DNA from: Nitriliruptoraceae bacterium
GTDB lineage: Bacteria > Actinomycetota > Nitriliruptoria > Nitriliruptorales > Nitriliruptoraceae
DNA length: 14,630 nt
Direction: 5' to 3'
NCBI GenBank assembly: GCA_003554005.1
Contig: PWEU01000186.1
Location: 1-14,630, forward strand
Below are positions 1 through 6,613 of the stretch, piece by piece (position 1 is the stretch's first letter; each line of letters begins with the position of its first letter). A model generated the notes under the pieces. That model was not told the DNA's origin, did not search any database, and saw only the letters and a list, made by a program, of their open reading frames with translations. The translations under genes were made by a program, and so were the position numbers.

Positions 1-99
1 CCACGCCCCCACCCACACCCCCGCCCGGCGCGAGAAGCAGCGACCATCGGCTGGTTCTCGCGCCCCCAGCCGCCACACCCCCACCCACACCCCCGCCCG
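1..99. repeat. Two near-identical 27-bp C-rich direct repeats flanking a hairpin
   Basis: Positions 1-27 and 73-99 carry the same 27-base C-rich sequence (CCAC, then runs of CCCCC separated by ACCCACA, ending CCGCCCG) with one difference near the start. Between them lies a hairpin with perfect 10-bp arms at 27-36 and 55-64 (GGCGCGAGAA against TTCTCGCGCC), then a G-G mismatch and a further CAGC/GCTG pairing around an 8-base loop. There is no T tract on either strand. It could be the terminator of a gene left of the window or a dispersed repeat, and one edge is cut by the window. Confidence 0.6.
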
Positions 100-148
100 C
101 ACCCCCCACCCGCACCCAGCCGCCGGGGTCATCACCCGTCGGCGCCGG

Positions 149-179
149 TTCGTTCGGCGGCACCTCTGCCGCCTACCGT
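149..179 (+). promoter_or_regulatory. Possible promoter and operator-like inverted repeat upstream of the malyl-CoA lyase operon
   Basis: TACCGT at 174-179 fits an actinobacterial TANNNT -10 box, and TTCGTT at 149-154 could be a weak -35. Between them sits a perfect 7-bp inverted repeat, GGCGGCA (156-162), loop CCTC, TGCCGCC (167-173). An inverted repeat in the spacer is where a repressor could bind. Transcription would begin near 186, leaving about 50 nt before the ATG at 239. This rests on motifs only, and the -35 match is poor. Confidence 0.25.
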
Positions 180-238
180 GTTCGGTGACCTCCCACCCCG
201 GCGGAGCCCGGTTCGTCCCTACAGGGAAGGTGACAGGC

Positions 239-1294
239 ATGCGCAGCCCGAAGGACTTCTTCCAGCCCCTGGCGATCGGCGCTCCCGAGCCGGTCCGCGA
301 GGTCCCCTTCCGCCCATCGCGGATGATCCACTTCTTCGACCCGTCCAACCCGAAGATGGTCACCAAGGTCCCCGACATGGCGCCGAAGGTCGACGTGCTG
401 CTCGGCAACCTCGAGGATGCGATCCCGGGGGAGCGCAAGGAAGCGGCGCGCGCGGGGCTCGTCGAGGTCGGCCGCACCGTGGACATGGGCGCGACCCAGC
501 TGTGGGTCCGGGTCAACGCGCTGGACTCACCCTGGATCCTCGACGACCTGACCACGCTGGTGTCGGAGATCGGCGGCGCGCTGGACGTCGTCATGCTGCC
601 GAAGATCGAGGGGGCCGAGGACATCCATTACGTGGACCGGCTCCTAGCGCAGCTCGAGGCCCGAGCCGGCTTGGAGCGGCCGCTGCTGGTCCACGCGCTC
701 CTGGAGACGGCTCGGGGGGTGGCCAACGTCGAGGAGATCTGCCTGGCATCGCCCCGCATGCAGGGGCTGTCGCTGGGGCCAGCGGACCTGGCAGCCAGTC
801 GGCGGATGAAGACCACCCGGGTCGGTGGCGGCCACCCCGGCTACCTGGTCCGGCAGGATCCCCCGGACTCCGGCGAGATCGACGCCGCCGGACGCGCCAC
901 CGCCCAGCAGGACCTGTGGCACTACACGATCGCCCGGATGGTCGACGCCTGCGGGATGGCCGGGATCCTGCCCTACTACGGCCCCTTCGGCGACATCAAG
1001 GACACCGTCGCCTGCGAGGACCAGTTCCGCAACGCCTACCTCCTCGGCTGTGTCGGCGCGTGGAGCCTGCACCCGGTGCAGATCGACATCGCGAAGCGGG
1101 TGTTCTCCCCCGAGCCCGCCGAGGTGACCTGGGCCAAGCGCGTGGTGGAGGAGATGGGGGACGGCTCCGGGGCGGTGATGATCGACGGCAAGATGCAGGA
1201 CGACGCCACCTACAAGCAGTGCCAGGTCGTGCTCGACCTCGCCCGCGCCCTCGCCGAACGCGACCCCGACCTGCGGGAGGCCTACGGACTGTGA
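239..1294 (+). CDS. mcl1: L-malyl-CoA / beta-methylmalyl-CoA lyase (Mcl1-like, CitE superfamily)
   Basis: This 351-residue protein belongs to the HpcH/HpaI aldolase/CitE superfamily. Enzymes of the Mcl1 branch reversibly cleave malyl-CoA to acetyl-CoA and glyoxylate, or beta-methylmalyl-CoA to propionyl-CoA and glyoxylate. The best match from memory is Rhodobacter Mcl1: shared stretches are LSLGPADLAAS (about 178-187), GILPYYGPFGD (242-252), the WSLHPVQ segment (275-281) and the tail QDDATYKQ. Likely active-site residues are Arg91 (WVRVN), Mg ligands Glu156 (LLETA) and Asp183 (GPADL), and an Asp at 321/322 matching the C-terminal catalytic Asp of lyases. The protein is longer than the roughly 320 residues of Mcl1, mainly through an insert near 195-222. 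The frame is open back to a GTG at 185, but ATG 239 has an AGGGAAGGTGA ribosome site just upstream and is preferred. The stop codon overlaps the next start. Lyase activity is well supported; the preferred substrate is not visible. Confidence 0.82.
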   Translation: MRSPKDFFQPLAIGAPEPVREVPFRPSRMIHFFDPSNPKMVTKVPDMAPKVDVLLGNLEDAIPGERKEAARAGLVEVGRTVDMGATQLWVRVNALDSPWILDDLTTLVSEIGGALDVVMLPKIEGAEDIHYVDRLLAQLEARAGLERPLLVHALLETARGVANVEEICLASPRMQGLSLGPADLAASRRMKTTRVGGGHPGYLVRQDPPDSGEIDAAGRATAQQDLWHYTIARMVDACGMAGILPYYGPFGDIKDTVACEDQFRNAYLLGCVGAWSLHPVQIDIAKRVFSPEPAEVTWAKRVVEEMGDGSGAVMIDGKMQDDATYKQCQVVLDLARALAERDPDLREAYGL

Positions 1295-2166
1295 GCGCCA
1301 CGACCCGACCCCGACGCACCGTCCTGTACCTCCCCGGCTCGAACGCCAGGGCCCTGGAGAAAGCCCGCACCCTGGCAACCGACGCGCTCATCCTCGACCT
1401 CGAGGACGCCGTCTCGCCGGACGCGAAGTCCACCGCCCGCGACCAGGTCGCCGCCGCCGTCACCGCGGGCGGGTTCGGCCACCGCGAGGTGCTGGTGCGG
1501 GTCAACGGCGCCGACACCGAGTGGTTCGAGCCGGACATCGCCTCCGTCGCCTCCGCACCCCCCGACGGAGTGCTGGTGCCCAAGGTCTCCAGCGCCGCCG
1601 ACGTCGCCGAGGTGGAGGCGGCCCTGTCGGCTGCGGGTGCACCCGACGACCTGCCCCTGTGGGCGATGCTGGAGACCCCCCGAGCCGTGCTGGACGCAGC
1701 GGCCGTCACCACCGCCTCGGACCGCCTGGTCGGCTTCGTGATGGGGACCAACGACCTGGCCAAGGAGCTGCGGGCCGCCCACGTCCCGGGCCGCGCACCG
1801 CTGCTGGTGTCGCTGACCTGGTGCCTGCTGGCCGTGCGCGACGCGGGCAAGGTCGTCATCGACGGCGTGTACAACGACCTCGATGACGCCGAGGGCTTCG
1901 CTGCCGAGTGCCGTCAGGCCGTCGAGCTCGGCTTCGACGGCAAGACGGTGATCCATCCCCGCCAGCTCGACGCCTGCAACGCCGCCTTCACCCCCACCGA
2001 CAGCGAGGTGGCCCACGCACGCCGCGTGATCGAGGCCTTCGAGGCGGCGAGCGCCGAGGGCAAGGGGGTGGTGACCGTCGACGGCAAGCTGATCGAGAAC
2101 CTGCACGTCGAGCAGGCACGCCGCACCCTGGCGGTGGTCGAGGCGGTCGCGGCGCAGGCCGGCTGA
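1291..2166 (+). CDS. CitE-like CoA-ester lyase/hydrolase, possible (3S)-malyl-CoA thioesterase (Mcl2-like)
   Basis: A 291-residue HpcH/HpaI aldolase/CitE family protein. Conserved blocks are LYLPGSN (12-18), DLEDAVSP (36-43) with the acidic pair, VRVNGAD (69-75, Arg70), MLETPRA (126-132, Glu128), MGTNDLAKE (151-159, Asp155) and TVIHPRQ (219-225). In Rhodobacter the second paralog, Mcl2, hydrolyses (3S)-malyl-CoA to malate, and this sits beside a Mcl1-like lyase in the same order. In the C-terminal block GKLIENLHVEQA, residue 269 is Glu where Mcl1-type lyases carry the catalytic Asp; this may mark the thioesterase/CitE-like branch. The GTG start at 1291 overlaps the upstream TGA (GTGA, 4 nt), with GGGAGG at 1274-1279, so the two genes are almost certainly translationally coupled. 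Citrate/citramalyl-CoA lyase-like activity is an alternative. Confidence 0.75.
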   Translation: MSATTRPRRTVLYLPGSNARALEKARTLATDALILDLEDAVSPDAKSTARDQVAAAVTAGGFGHREVLVRVNGADTEWFEPDIASVASAPPDGVLVPKVSSAADVAEVEAALSAAGAPDDLPLWAMLETPRAVLDAAAVTTASDRLVGFVMGTNDLAKELRAAHVPGRAPLLVSLTWCLLAVRDAGKVVIDGVYNDLDDAEGFAAECRQAVELGFDGKTVIHPRQLDACNAAFTPTDSEVAHARRVIEAFEAASAEGKGVVTVDGKLIENLHVEQARRTLAVVEAVAAQAG

Positions 2167-2185
2167 CCTGCCGCCGGTCAGCCGG
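2159..2185. terminator. Bidirectional terminator between convergent genes
   Basis: A perfect 10-bp inverted repeat, CCGGCTGACC (2159-2168) and GGTCAGCCGG (2176-2185), surrounds a 7-base loop. The stop codons of both convergent genes (TGA ending at 2166 on plus, TGA at 2180-2178 on minus) lie inside the stem. There is no clear T run, which is common in high-GC genomes. Its placement between two converging genes only 11 bp apart supports a shared terminator. Confidence 0.6.
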
Positions 2186-2729
2186 GCGTGGTCGGCACGT
2201 CCGTCACGCCCGTCACCGGCACGTCCTCGACCACCTCGAGGACCTCCCCACCGCCGCCGATCGCCACCACCTCGGTGATCTCCACCGATCCGGCCAGGAC
2301 CGCGACGTGGACACGCTGCCAGCTCACGAAGCGCACCTGGCTCTCGCGGAGTCCGACGCCGGCGACGGCCAGCCGGACCGAGTCGGCCGAGAGGGGGGCC
2401 GAGCCGACCACCACGGTGCGATCCGGACCCAGCTCGAAGGCCGTCGCCGTCAGCCCGCCCGGCCACCGCTGGCCGCGGGTGCGCTCGGTGGCGTCGTCCA
2501 GGTCGACCGCGAAGCTCGGAGCGATGATCCCGGGCGTGACCTGCACCTGCCAGGCGTCGCCGAGCAGCGTCTCACCGGTGGCCAGGGTGCGCGGCAGCAG
2601 CGCTGACAGTGCCAGTCCGCTCAGCAGGACCGCCACCAGCCCGACGCTCACGAGGCGTTGGCGGGCGGAGAAGGGATCCAGACCGGGGATGGGCTCGGGG
2701 TCGCCGCCGGCAGCAGGCTGCTCGGTCAC
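2178..2729 (-). CDS. Hypothetical membrane-anchored protein
   Basis: I do not recognise this 183-residue protein. A short Pro/Gly-rich N-terminus is followed by one hydrophobic segment at about residues 26-45 (LVSVGLVAVLLSGLALSALL), with Arg-Gln-Arg before it. That predicts an N-in signal anchor with the rest outside the membrane. The exported part is rich in Val, Gly and Thr, has no cysteine, and looks beta-strand-rich, with repeated Val-x-Val patterns near 130-175. The GTG at 2729 is chosen because GGGGGAGG lies 6 nt upstream. A GTG at 2777 would add 16 Pro/Gly/Arg-rich residues and lacks such a site. It is the last gene of the minus-strand acyltransferase cluster, but a 95-bp gap with a hairpin separates it from the acyltransferase gene. 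Confidence 0.6.
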   Translation of the reverse strand: MTEQPAAGGDPEPIPGLDPFSARQRLVSVGLVAVLLSGLALSALLPRTLATGETLLGDAWQVQVTPGIIAPSFAVDLDDATERTRGQRWPGGLTATAFELGPDRTVVVGSAPLSADSVRLAVAGVGLRESQVRFVSWQRVHVAVLAGSVEITEVVAIGGGGEVLEVVEDVPVTGVTDVPTTPG

Positions 2730-2789
2730 ATCCCGCCTCCCCCTCGGTCCGCCGGGCGTCGTGGCGCCCGGCCCCACAGCCTAACGCCG

Positions 2790-2804
2790 CCCGGTGATAC
2801 CGGG
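2790..2804 (-). terminator. Short hairpin downstream of the acyltransferase gene
   Basis: A perfect 6-bp stem (CCCGGT and ACCGGG) closes a 3-base loop (GAT), 20 nt beyond the acyltransferase stop codon. There is no T tract. It may be a weak intrinsic terminator, or simply a structure between the acyltransferase and the next minus-strand gene. Confidence 0.3.
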
Positions 2805-2824
2805 ATCGGTGGGCACCGCAACGC

Positions 2825-3745
2825 TCAGGAGGCGGCTTCCCGGGGCTCGTCCTCGATCTCGGCATCGCTCGGCAGATCGCCCGACGGGCCGCTCGACACG
2901 ACCTCGTCCACCTCGCCGACCGTGCCGTCAACCGATCCGGGACCCGTCGCGCGTGCCGGGTTCTGCGGCGTCGGATGCTGCCAGCGTTCGGCCAGGGCCC
3001 GAAGGAACGCGTCCGACTCCTCAGCGCCGGGCGCACCGCCACCGAGCCGCGCCGGGACCCACCAGGCGCCGGCCGGGGTGCCGTGCGGGTAGCTGCGCTG
3101 GACCTCGTCCAGCAGCGTCGCGATCCGGCGTCGGAGCTCCTCGGTCACCACCTCGGGGTCGTCGTCGGGGCCGGGGTGCAGAGGCTCGCCGTAGCGGACC
3201 GTGACCGGCAATCGCCAGCACCAGCGCGGCTTGCGCCCCGAGGTGTGGAAGCGGTGGGAGCCCCAGGAGACCGTCGGGACCAACGGCACGCCCGCAGCGG
3301 CGGCCATCCGGGCGGCACCTGGCTTGAAGGGCAGCAGCTCCAGGGACGGTGAGATGGTCTGCTCGGGCAGGACCAGCACGAGCTCGCCGCCCTCCAGGGC
3401 CGAGATCGCCGAGGTCAGGGCCTCACGGCCCGCCCCTCGGTGGACCGGGATGTGCTCGGCGCGGCGCATGAACCAGCCGAACACCGGCGTGGAGAACAAC
3501 GAGGCCTTGGCGAGGATGCGGACCGGTCGGCGCCAGCTGCGGTAGGGCAGCCACCCCGAGGTGAAGAAGTCCCAGAAGGAGGTGTGGTTGGCCGCGATGA
3601 CGACACCGCCGTGACGCGGCAGATGCTCGGCACCCTGGACGTCCACCCGCCAGCGCTGCACCCGCATGACGGTGAAGGCGAGCCAGGCCGCGAAGCGGTA
3701 AACCCAGCTGGCACGGGGGTCCCCCTCGGGGTGGCGTCGGGGCAT
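2825..3745 (-). CDS. PlsC-family 1-acyl-glycerol-phosphate acyltransferase (copy B)
   Basis: A 306-residue protein of the lysophospholipid acyltransferase (LPLAT/PlsC) family, which moves a fatty acyl group onto a lysophospholipid or related acceptor at the inner membrane. A hydrophobic N-terminal stretch (about 15-28) precedes the catalytic HX4D motif NHTSFWD (His54, Asp59). The acceptor-binding motif appears as IPVHRGAG (99-106), motif III as PEQTIS (127-132) where PlsC usually has EGTRS, and motif IV as VPLVPTVSWGS. After the domain comes a family-specific block WWVPARLGGGAP (228-239), then an acidic, low-complexity tail of about 65 residues. ATG 3745 has GGAGAG just upstream. A GTG at 3763, directly after the preceding stop, lacks a ribosome site. 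It is a paralog of the gene at 4029-4865, sharing PEQTISPS, GAARMA and PVTVR. The acyl acceptor is unknown. Confidence 0.8.
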   Translation of the reverse strand: MPRRHPEGDPRASWVYRFAAWLAFTVMRVQRWRVDVQGAEHLPRHGGVVIAANHTSFWDFFTSGWLPYRSWRRPVRILAKASLFSTPVFGWFMRRAEHIPVHRGAGREALTSAISALEGGELVLVLPEQTISPSLELLPFKPGAARMAAAAGVPLVPTVSWGSHRFHTSGRKPRWCWRLPVTVRYGEPLHPGPDDDPEVVTEELRRRIATLLDEVQRSYPHGTPAGAWWVPARLGGGAPGAEESDAFLRALAERWQHPTPQNPARATGPGSVDGTVGEVDEVVSSGPSGDLPSDAEIEDEPREAAS

Positions 3746-3763
3746 CGAGCTCTCCAGGGGCAC

Positions 3764-3961
3764 TCAGGTCGCCGCACCCGGCGGTGCGGCATCATCGTCG
3801 ATGGCGGGGTCCGCGTCCACCTCGCTCGCGCACCCGGGCGGCGGCGCCGACCCACCGAGTCGCGCCGGGACCCACCAGGCGCAGGCTGGGGCGCTGTCAG
3901 GATAGATGCGTTGCAGCTCGGTGAGCAGACCGGTCGTGCGGCGCCGCAGCGGTGAGGCCAC
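3764..3961 (-). pseudogene. C-terminal remnant of a third PlsC-family acyltransferase
   Basis: Between the two intact acyltransferase genes, in the same orientation, this frame encodes about 40 residues that match only the end of the acyltransferases. It reads LRRRTTGLLTELQRIYPDS, then ACAWWVPARLGGSAP, against LRRRIATLLDEVQRSYPHG and WWVPARLGGGAP in copy B and TRRMTRLLHEVQDTYPDG in copy A. An acidic tail like that of copy B follows (EVDADPAIDDDAA). The HX4D and PEQTIS motifs are missing. Upstream, the open frame runs back into copy A in a different reading frame and shows no acyltransferase sequence. The best reading is a degraded or partly deleted middle copy of a tandem triplication. A 65-residue product from the GTG at 3961 is possible but has no convincing ribosome site. 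Its stop codon directly abuts the alternative GTG start of copy B. Confidence 0.6.
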
Positions 3962-4028
3962 GCCCAGGACCTGCCGCTCCGGTACCAGCTCGGTCGGTCG
4001 CGAGGTGCTCGGCCGGTCGGATCTGACC

Positions 4029-4865
4029 TCACGCCGGCCCCGCGGCCCCATCCGGTCGGCCGGGGTCTTCGCTGTCGGCGGATCGCGGGTCCGACCGCGT
4101 CCAGCCACGTTCGCGCTCGGTGTGCTCGCGCAGCCCCTCGGCATGGTCCGGGGCACCGCCACCGAGCCGCGCCGGAACCCATCTCGCTCCGGGCGGCGCG
4201 CCGTCCGGGTAGGTGTCCTGCACCTCGTGCAGCAGGCGGGTCATGCGGCGGGTGAGCTCCTCGGTGACCTCGACGACGTCGTCATCGGGCCCCACGTGCA
4301 CGGCGTCACCGAACCGCACGGTCACGGGGAGCTTCCGGATGAGGCGCTTCGTCCCACCCTTGGTCAGCGCCCGCTGCGAGCCCCACCCGGCCACGGGGAC
4401 GATCGGCACCCCGGCCTGCTGGGCCATCCGGGCCGCCCCGGTCCTGAGCGGGAGCAGCTCGAAGGAGGGCGAGATGGTCTGCTCCGGCGCGACGGCGACC
4501 AGGTCACCGGCCTGCAGCGCCTGCGTCGCGGCCTCGAACGCCGCCTCGCGGGCGCTGTCCGAGCCGCGGTCGACGGGGATCGCCCCCGCCCACCGCACCA
4601 CCCAGCCGCCCTTGCGGCTGGACCAGATCTCCCGCTTCGCGAGGAACCGCATGGGGCGGCGCCGCTGACGCACGATCGGCCAGCCCACCATCATGAAGTC
4701 GACGTAGGAGTGGTGGTTGAACGCGAGCACGGCGCCGCCGCGGGCCGGCACGTGCTCCAGACCCTGGACCTCAATCCGCCAGCGCAGGACACGCACGGCC
4801 AGGATGATGATGGCGGCGAGCACGCGCCACCGCCAGGTCAGCTGCCTCGGTCCGGTGTCATCCAT
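4029..4865 (-). CDS. PlsC-family 1-acyl-glycerol-phosphate acyltransferase (copy A)
   Basis: A 278-residue LPLAT/PlsC protein expected at the inner face of the cytoplasmic membrane. It has a hydrophobic N-terminal helix (about 15-27), the catalytic HX4D motif in FNHHSYVDF (His51, Asp56), IPVDRGSD (97-104) as motif II, PEQTIS (127-132) as motif III, and VPIVPVAGWGS as motif IV. The block RWVPARLGGGAP (228-239) after the domain is shared with copy B and with the remnant at 3764-3961. The final 40 or so residues are charged and poorly conserved. Two ATG starts are possible, 4865 and 4907, neither with a good ribosome site. The shorter is chosen because it gives an N-terminus close in length to copy B. 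The start at 4907 lies only 10 nt after the aminotransferase stop and would suit translational coupling. The native acceptor lipid is not visible. Confidence 0.8.
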   Translation of the reverse strand: MDDTGPRQLTWRWRVLAAIIILAVRVLRWRIEVQGLEHVPARGGAVLAFNHHSYVDFMMVGWPIVRQRRRPMRFLAKREIWSSRKGGWVVRWAGAIPVDRGSDSAREAAFEAATQALQAGDLVAVAPEQTISPSFELLPLRTGAARMAQQAGVPIVPVAGWGSQRALTKGGTKRLIRKLPVTVRFGDAVHVGPDDDVVEVTEELTRRMTRLLHEVQDTYPDGAPPGARWVPARLGGGAPDHAEGLREHTERERGWTRSDPRSADSEDPGRPDGAAGPA

Positions 4866-4917
4866 TGCCGGCGAGCGTAGACGCCAGCATGCGTCTGCCC
4901 CGGTCATCCGGGACCGA

Positions 4918-6174
4918 TCAGCCCTCCAGCAGCTCGTCGACCGCGTCGAGCAACCGATCCACCGTCGCGTGGGTCGCCGCCTCGCCCATCAAGCCGACCC
5001 GCCACGCCCGGCCCGCGAAGGGTCCGAGCCCGCCACCCACCTCGATGCCGTGTTCGTCCAGGAGCCGGCGCCGGAGCTGGGCTTCGTCGAGGTGGTCCGG
5101 CCAGGCGAGCGTCGTCAGCTGCGGCAGCCGCGCGCGGGGGTCGGCCAGGAGCTCGGCATCCCGATCCTGGATGTGCTCCTGGAACAGCCCGCCTACCTCG
5201 GCGTGCCGCGCCCACCGGGCCTCCAGGCCCTCGGCCAGCACCCGCCGCAGCCCCTCGTGGAGGCCGAGCAGGGCGCTGATCGGGGCGGTGTGGTGGTAGG
5301 CGCGCTCGGCGCCCCAGTAGCGCTGGATCGCCGCGACATCGAGGTACCAGGAGCGCACTGGGGTCTCGCGGGCGGAGATGACGGCTTCGGCCTTGGCGCT
5401 GAAGGTGATCGGCGCCAGCCCGGGCGGAACCGACAGGCACTTCTGCGTGCCGCTGTACACCACGTCGAGGTGCCACTCGTCCACCTCGAGTGGCACACCG
5501 GCGAGCCCGGTCACGGTGTCGACGAGCAGCAGGGTGTCGGTGTCGGCGACCAACGCCCCGATGTCCTCCAGCGGCTGGTTCGCACCGGTGGAGGTCTCGG
5601 CATGGACGAGCGCGACCACCCGGGCCTCAGGGTGATCGGCGAGCGCTTCGGCGACGCGCTCCGGCGCGAAGGTGCGGCCCCAGGCCTCCTCGAGGACCAC
5701 CACCTCGGCGCCCGCCCTGCGGGCCGTGTCGGCGATCCGGCCGCCGAACACCCCGTTGACGCCGACGATCACGGTGTCCCCGGGCTCCACGGTGTTGACG
5801 ACGGCCGTCTCCATCCCCGCGCTCCCCGTCCCCGACACCGCGTAGGTCAGGCGGTTGGTGGTGCGGAACACCTGCCGGAGCTGGTCGGCGATCTGATCGG
5901 TCACCTCGAGGAACCACGGGTCCAGGTGCCCGACCATGCCCCGCGCCTGGGCAGCCAGGACATCCGGATGCACCGGCGACGGGCCGGGCCCGAGCAGCAG
6001 GCGCTCCGGCGGCAGGGCCGGGCCGATGCCGCCAGCCGAGGTGCCAGACGGCGACGGGGACTGGGGCTGAGACTGGGGCTGAGACTGGGGCTGAGACTGG
6101 GGCTGAGACTGGGACTGGGGCTGGGGCTCTGACGGGGGCTGGGACGGGGCGGTCGGGGCGGTCGGCTCGGTCAC
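4918..6174 (-). CDS. Class V aminotransferase, alanine/serine-glyoxylate type, with repeat-rich N-terminal extension
   Basis: A 418-residue PLP-dependent class V aminotransferase. The core begins at RLLLGPGPSPVHP (58-70), the usual start of alanine-glyoxylate/serine-glyoxylate enzymes. It continues with GTGSAGMETA (115-124), HAETSTG (191-197), LLVDTVTGLAG (216-226, Asp219 for the PLP nitrogen) and SGTQKCLSVPPG (241-252) with the PLP-binding Lys245. Such enzymes usually transaminate glyoxylate to glycine using alanine or serine; related purine-catabolic members use ureidoglycine. The first 55 or so residues are extra: Pro, Gln and Ser with QPQS repeats, probably disordered. GTG 6174 is chosen because AGGAG lies 7 nt upstream; the open frame further left runs through intergenic repeats. 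The downstream acyltransferase follows within 10-52 nt depending on its start, so co-transcription is likely. Confidence 0.8.
   Translation of the reverse strand: MTEPTAPTAPSQPPSEPQPQSQSQPQSQPQSQPQSQPQSPSPSGTSAGGIGPALPPERLLLGPGPSPVHPDVLAAQARGMVGHLDPWFLEVTDQIADQLRQVFRTTNRLTYAVSGTGSAGMETAVVNTVEPGDTVIVGVNGVFGGRIADTARRAGAEVVVLEEAWGRTFAPERVAEALADHPEARVVALVHAETSTGANQPLEDIGALVADTDTLLLVDTVTGLAGVPLEVDEWHLDVVYSGTQKCLSVPPGLAPITFSAKAEAVISARETPVRSWYLDVAAIQRYWGAERAYHHTAPISALLGLHEGLRRVLAEGLEARWARHAEVGGLFQEHIQDRDAELLADPRARLPQLTTLAWPDHLDEAQLRRRLLDEHGIEVGGGLGPFAGRAWRVGLMGEAATHATVDRLLDAVDELLEG
6061..6108. repeat. 12-bp in-frame minisatellite, four perfect copies
   Basis: CTGGGGCTGAGA is repeated four times without a change, with degenerate partial copies continuing to about 6130. 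It lies within the aminotransferase gene and on the minus strand codes for QPQS tetrapeptides. Because the unit is a multiple of three, slippage would change the length of the N-terminal tail without shifting the frame. Confidence 0.9.
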
Positions 6175-6288
6175 GCGGGTGCTCCTGCTCGCCGGACCGC
6201 CCAACGCTACCGCGACCCCCGGCGGCACCCCGCCCGCAGCACACTCCCCGCCACTCCCCGCCGCTCCCGCCGCTCCCCGCCGCTCCCC
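6175..6288. other. Intergenic region with 10-bp CTCCCCGCCG-type repeats
   Basis: This is the start of the 439-bp gap between the divergent aminotransferase and DUF559 genes. TAGCGT on the minus strand (6209-6204) could be a -10 box for the aminotransferase, but there is no matching -35. From about 6243 to 6288 a roughly 10-bp unit (ACTCCCCGCC or GCTCCCCGCC) is repeated imperfectly. No gene is seen. Confidence 0.45.
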
Positions 6289-6432
6289 GGTTGGGGAACC
6301 TGACCCCCGGAAACCGACGCCCACCATCCCCAACCCCCCAGCACACCCCCGCCGCTCCCCGGTTGGGGAACCTGACCCCCGGAAACCGACGCCCACCATC
6401 CCCAACCCCCCAGCACACCCCCGCCGCTCTGA
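6289..6432. repeat. Left palindromic-element array, two copies, 72-bp period
   Basis: Two essentially identical units start at 6289 and 6361. Each begins with a 47-bp element bounded by 9-bp inverted arms, GGTTGGGGA and TCCCCAACC (6289-6335 and 6361-6407), with a core containing CCCCGGAAACCG. A 25-bp linker containing CCCCAGCACACCC follows. The element resembles those in the array at 7550-7813 in arms, length and linker motif, and in the same orientation. A partial core (CCCCGGAAACCG) recurs near 6578, closer to the DUF559 start. These are repetitive-extragenic-palindrome-like sequences; their function is unknown. Confidence 0.85.
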
Positions 6433-6613
6433 CCCGGGCGCGCGCCGCCCGCGAATCCGCCCGGCCCGCGCCGCCGCGGACGGTCCCACACGGGGCCGCC
6501 TCGGAGGCTCGTCCCTCGTCATCCACAGGCGTGAGAGAACCCATCGGCACGACCGGGCACCTTGGCCGCAGACTGTTCCCCGGAAACCGTCGGATTGCAG
6601 CTGAGGAGCCGAG

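Noticed and set aside
178..1290. Long open frame upstream of and in frame with the second CitE-like gene, which would give a 662-residue protein
   Set aside because: Its translation is Arg/Pro/Gly-rich low-complexity sequence lying over the Mcl1-like gene in another frame. The real gene starts at GTG 1291.
644..1378. Minus-strand open frame of 244 residues opposite the Mcl1-like gene
   Set aside because: It has no recognisable domain, is rich in Gly, Val and His as antisense frames of GC-rich genes typically are, and lies wholly opposite well-supported coding sequence.
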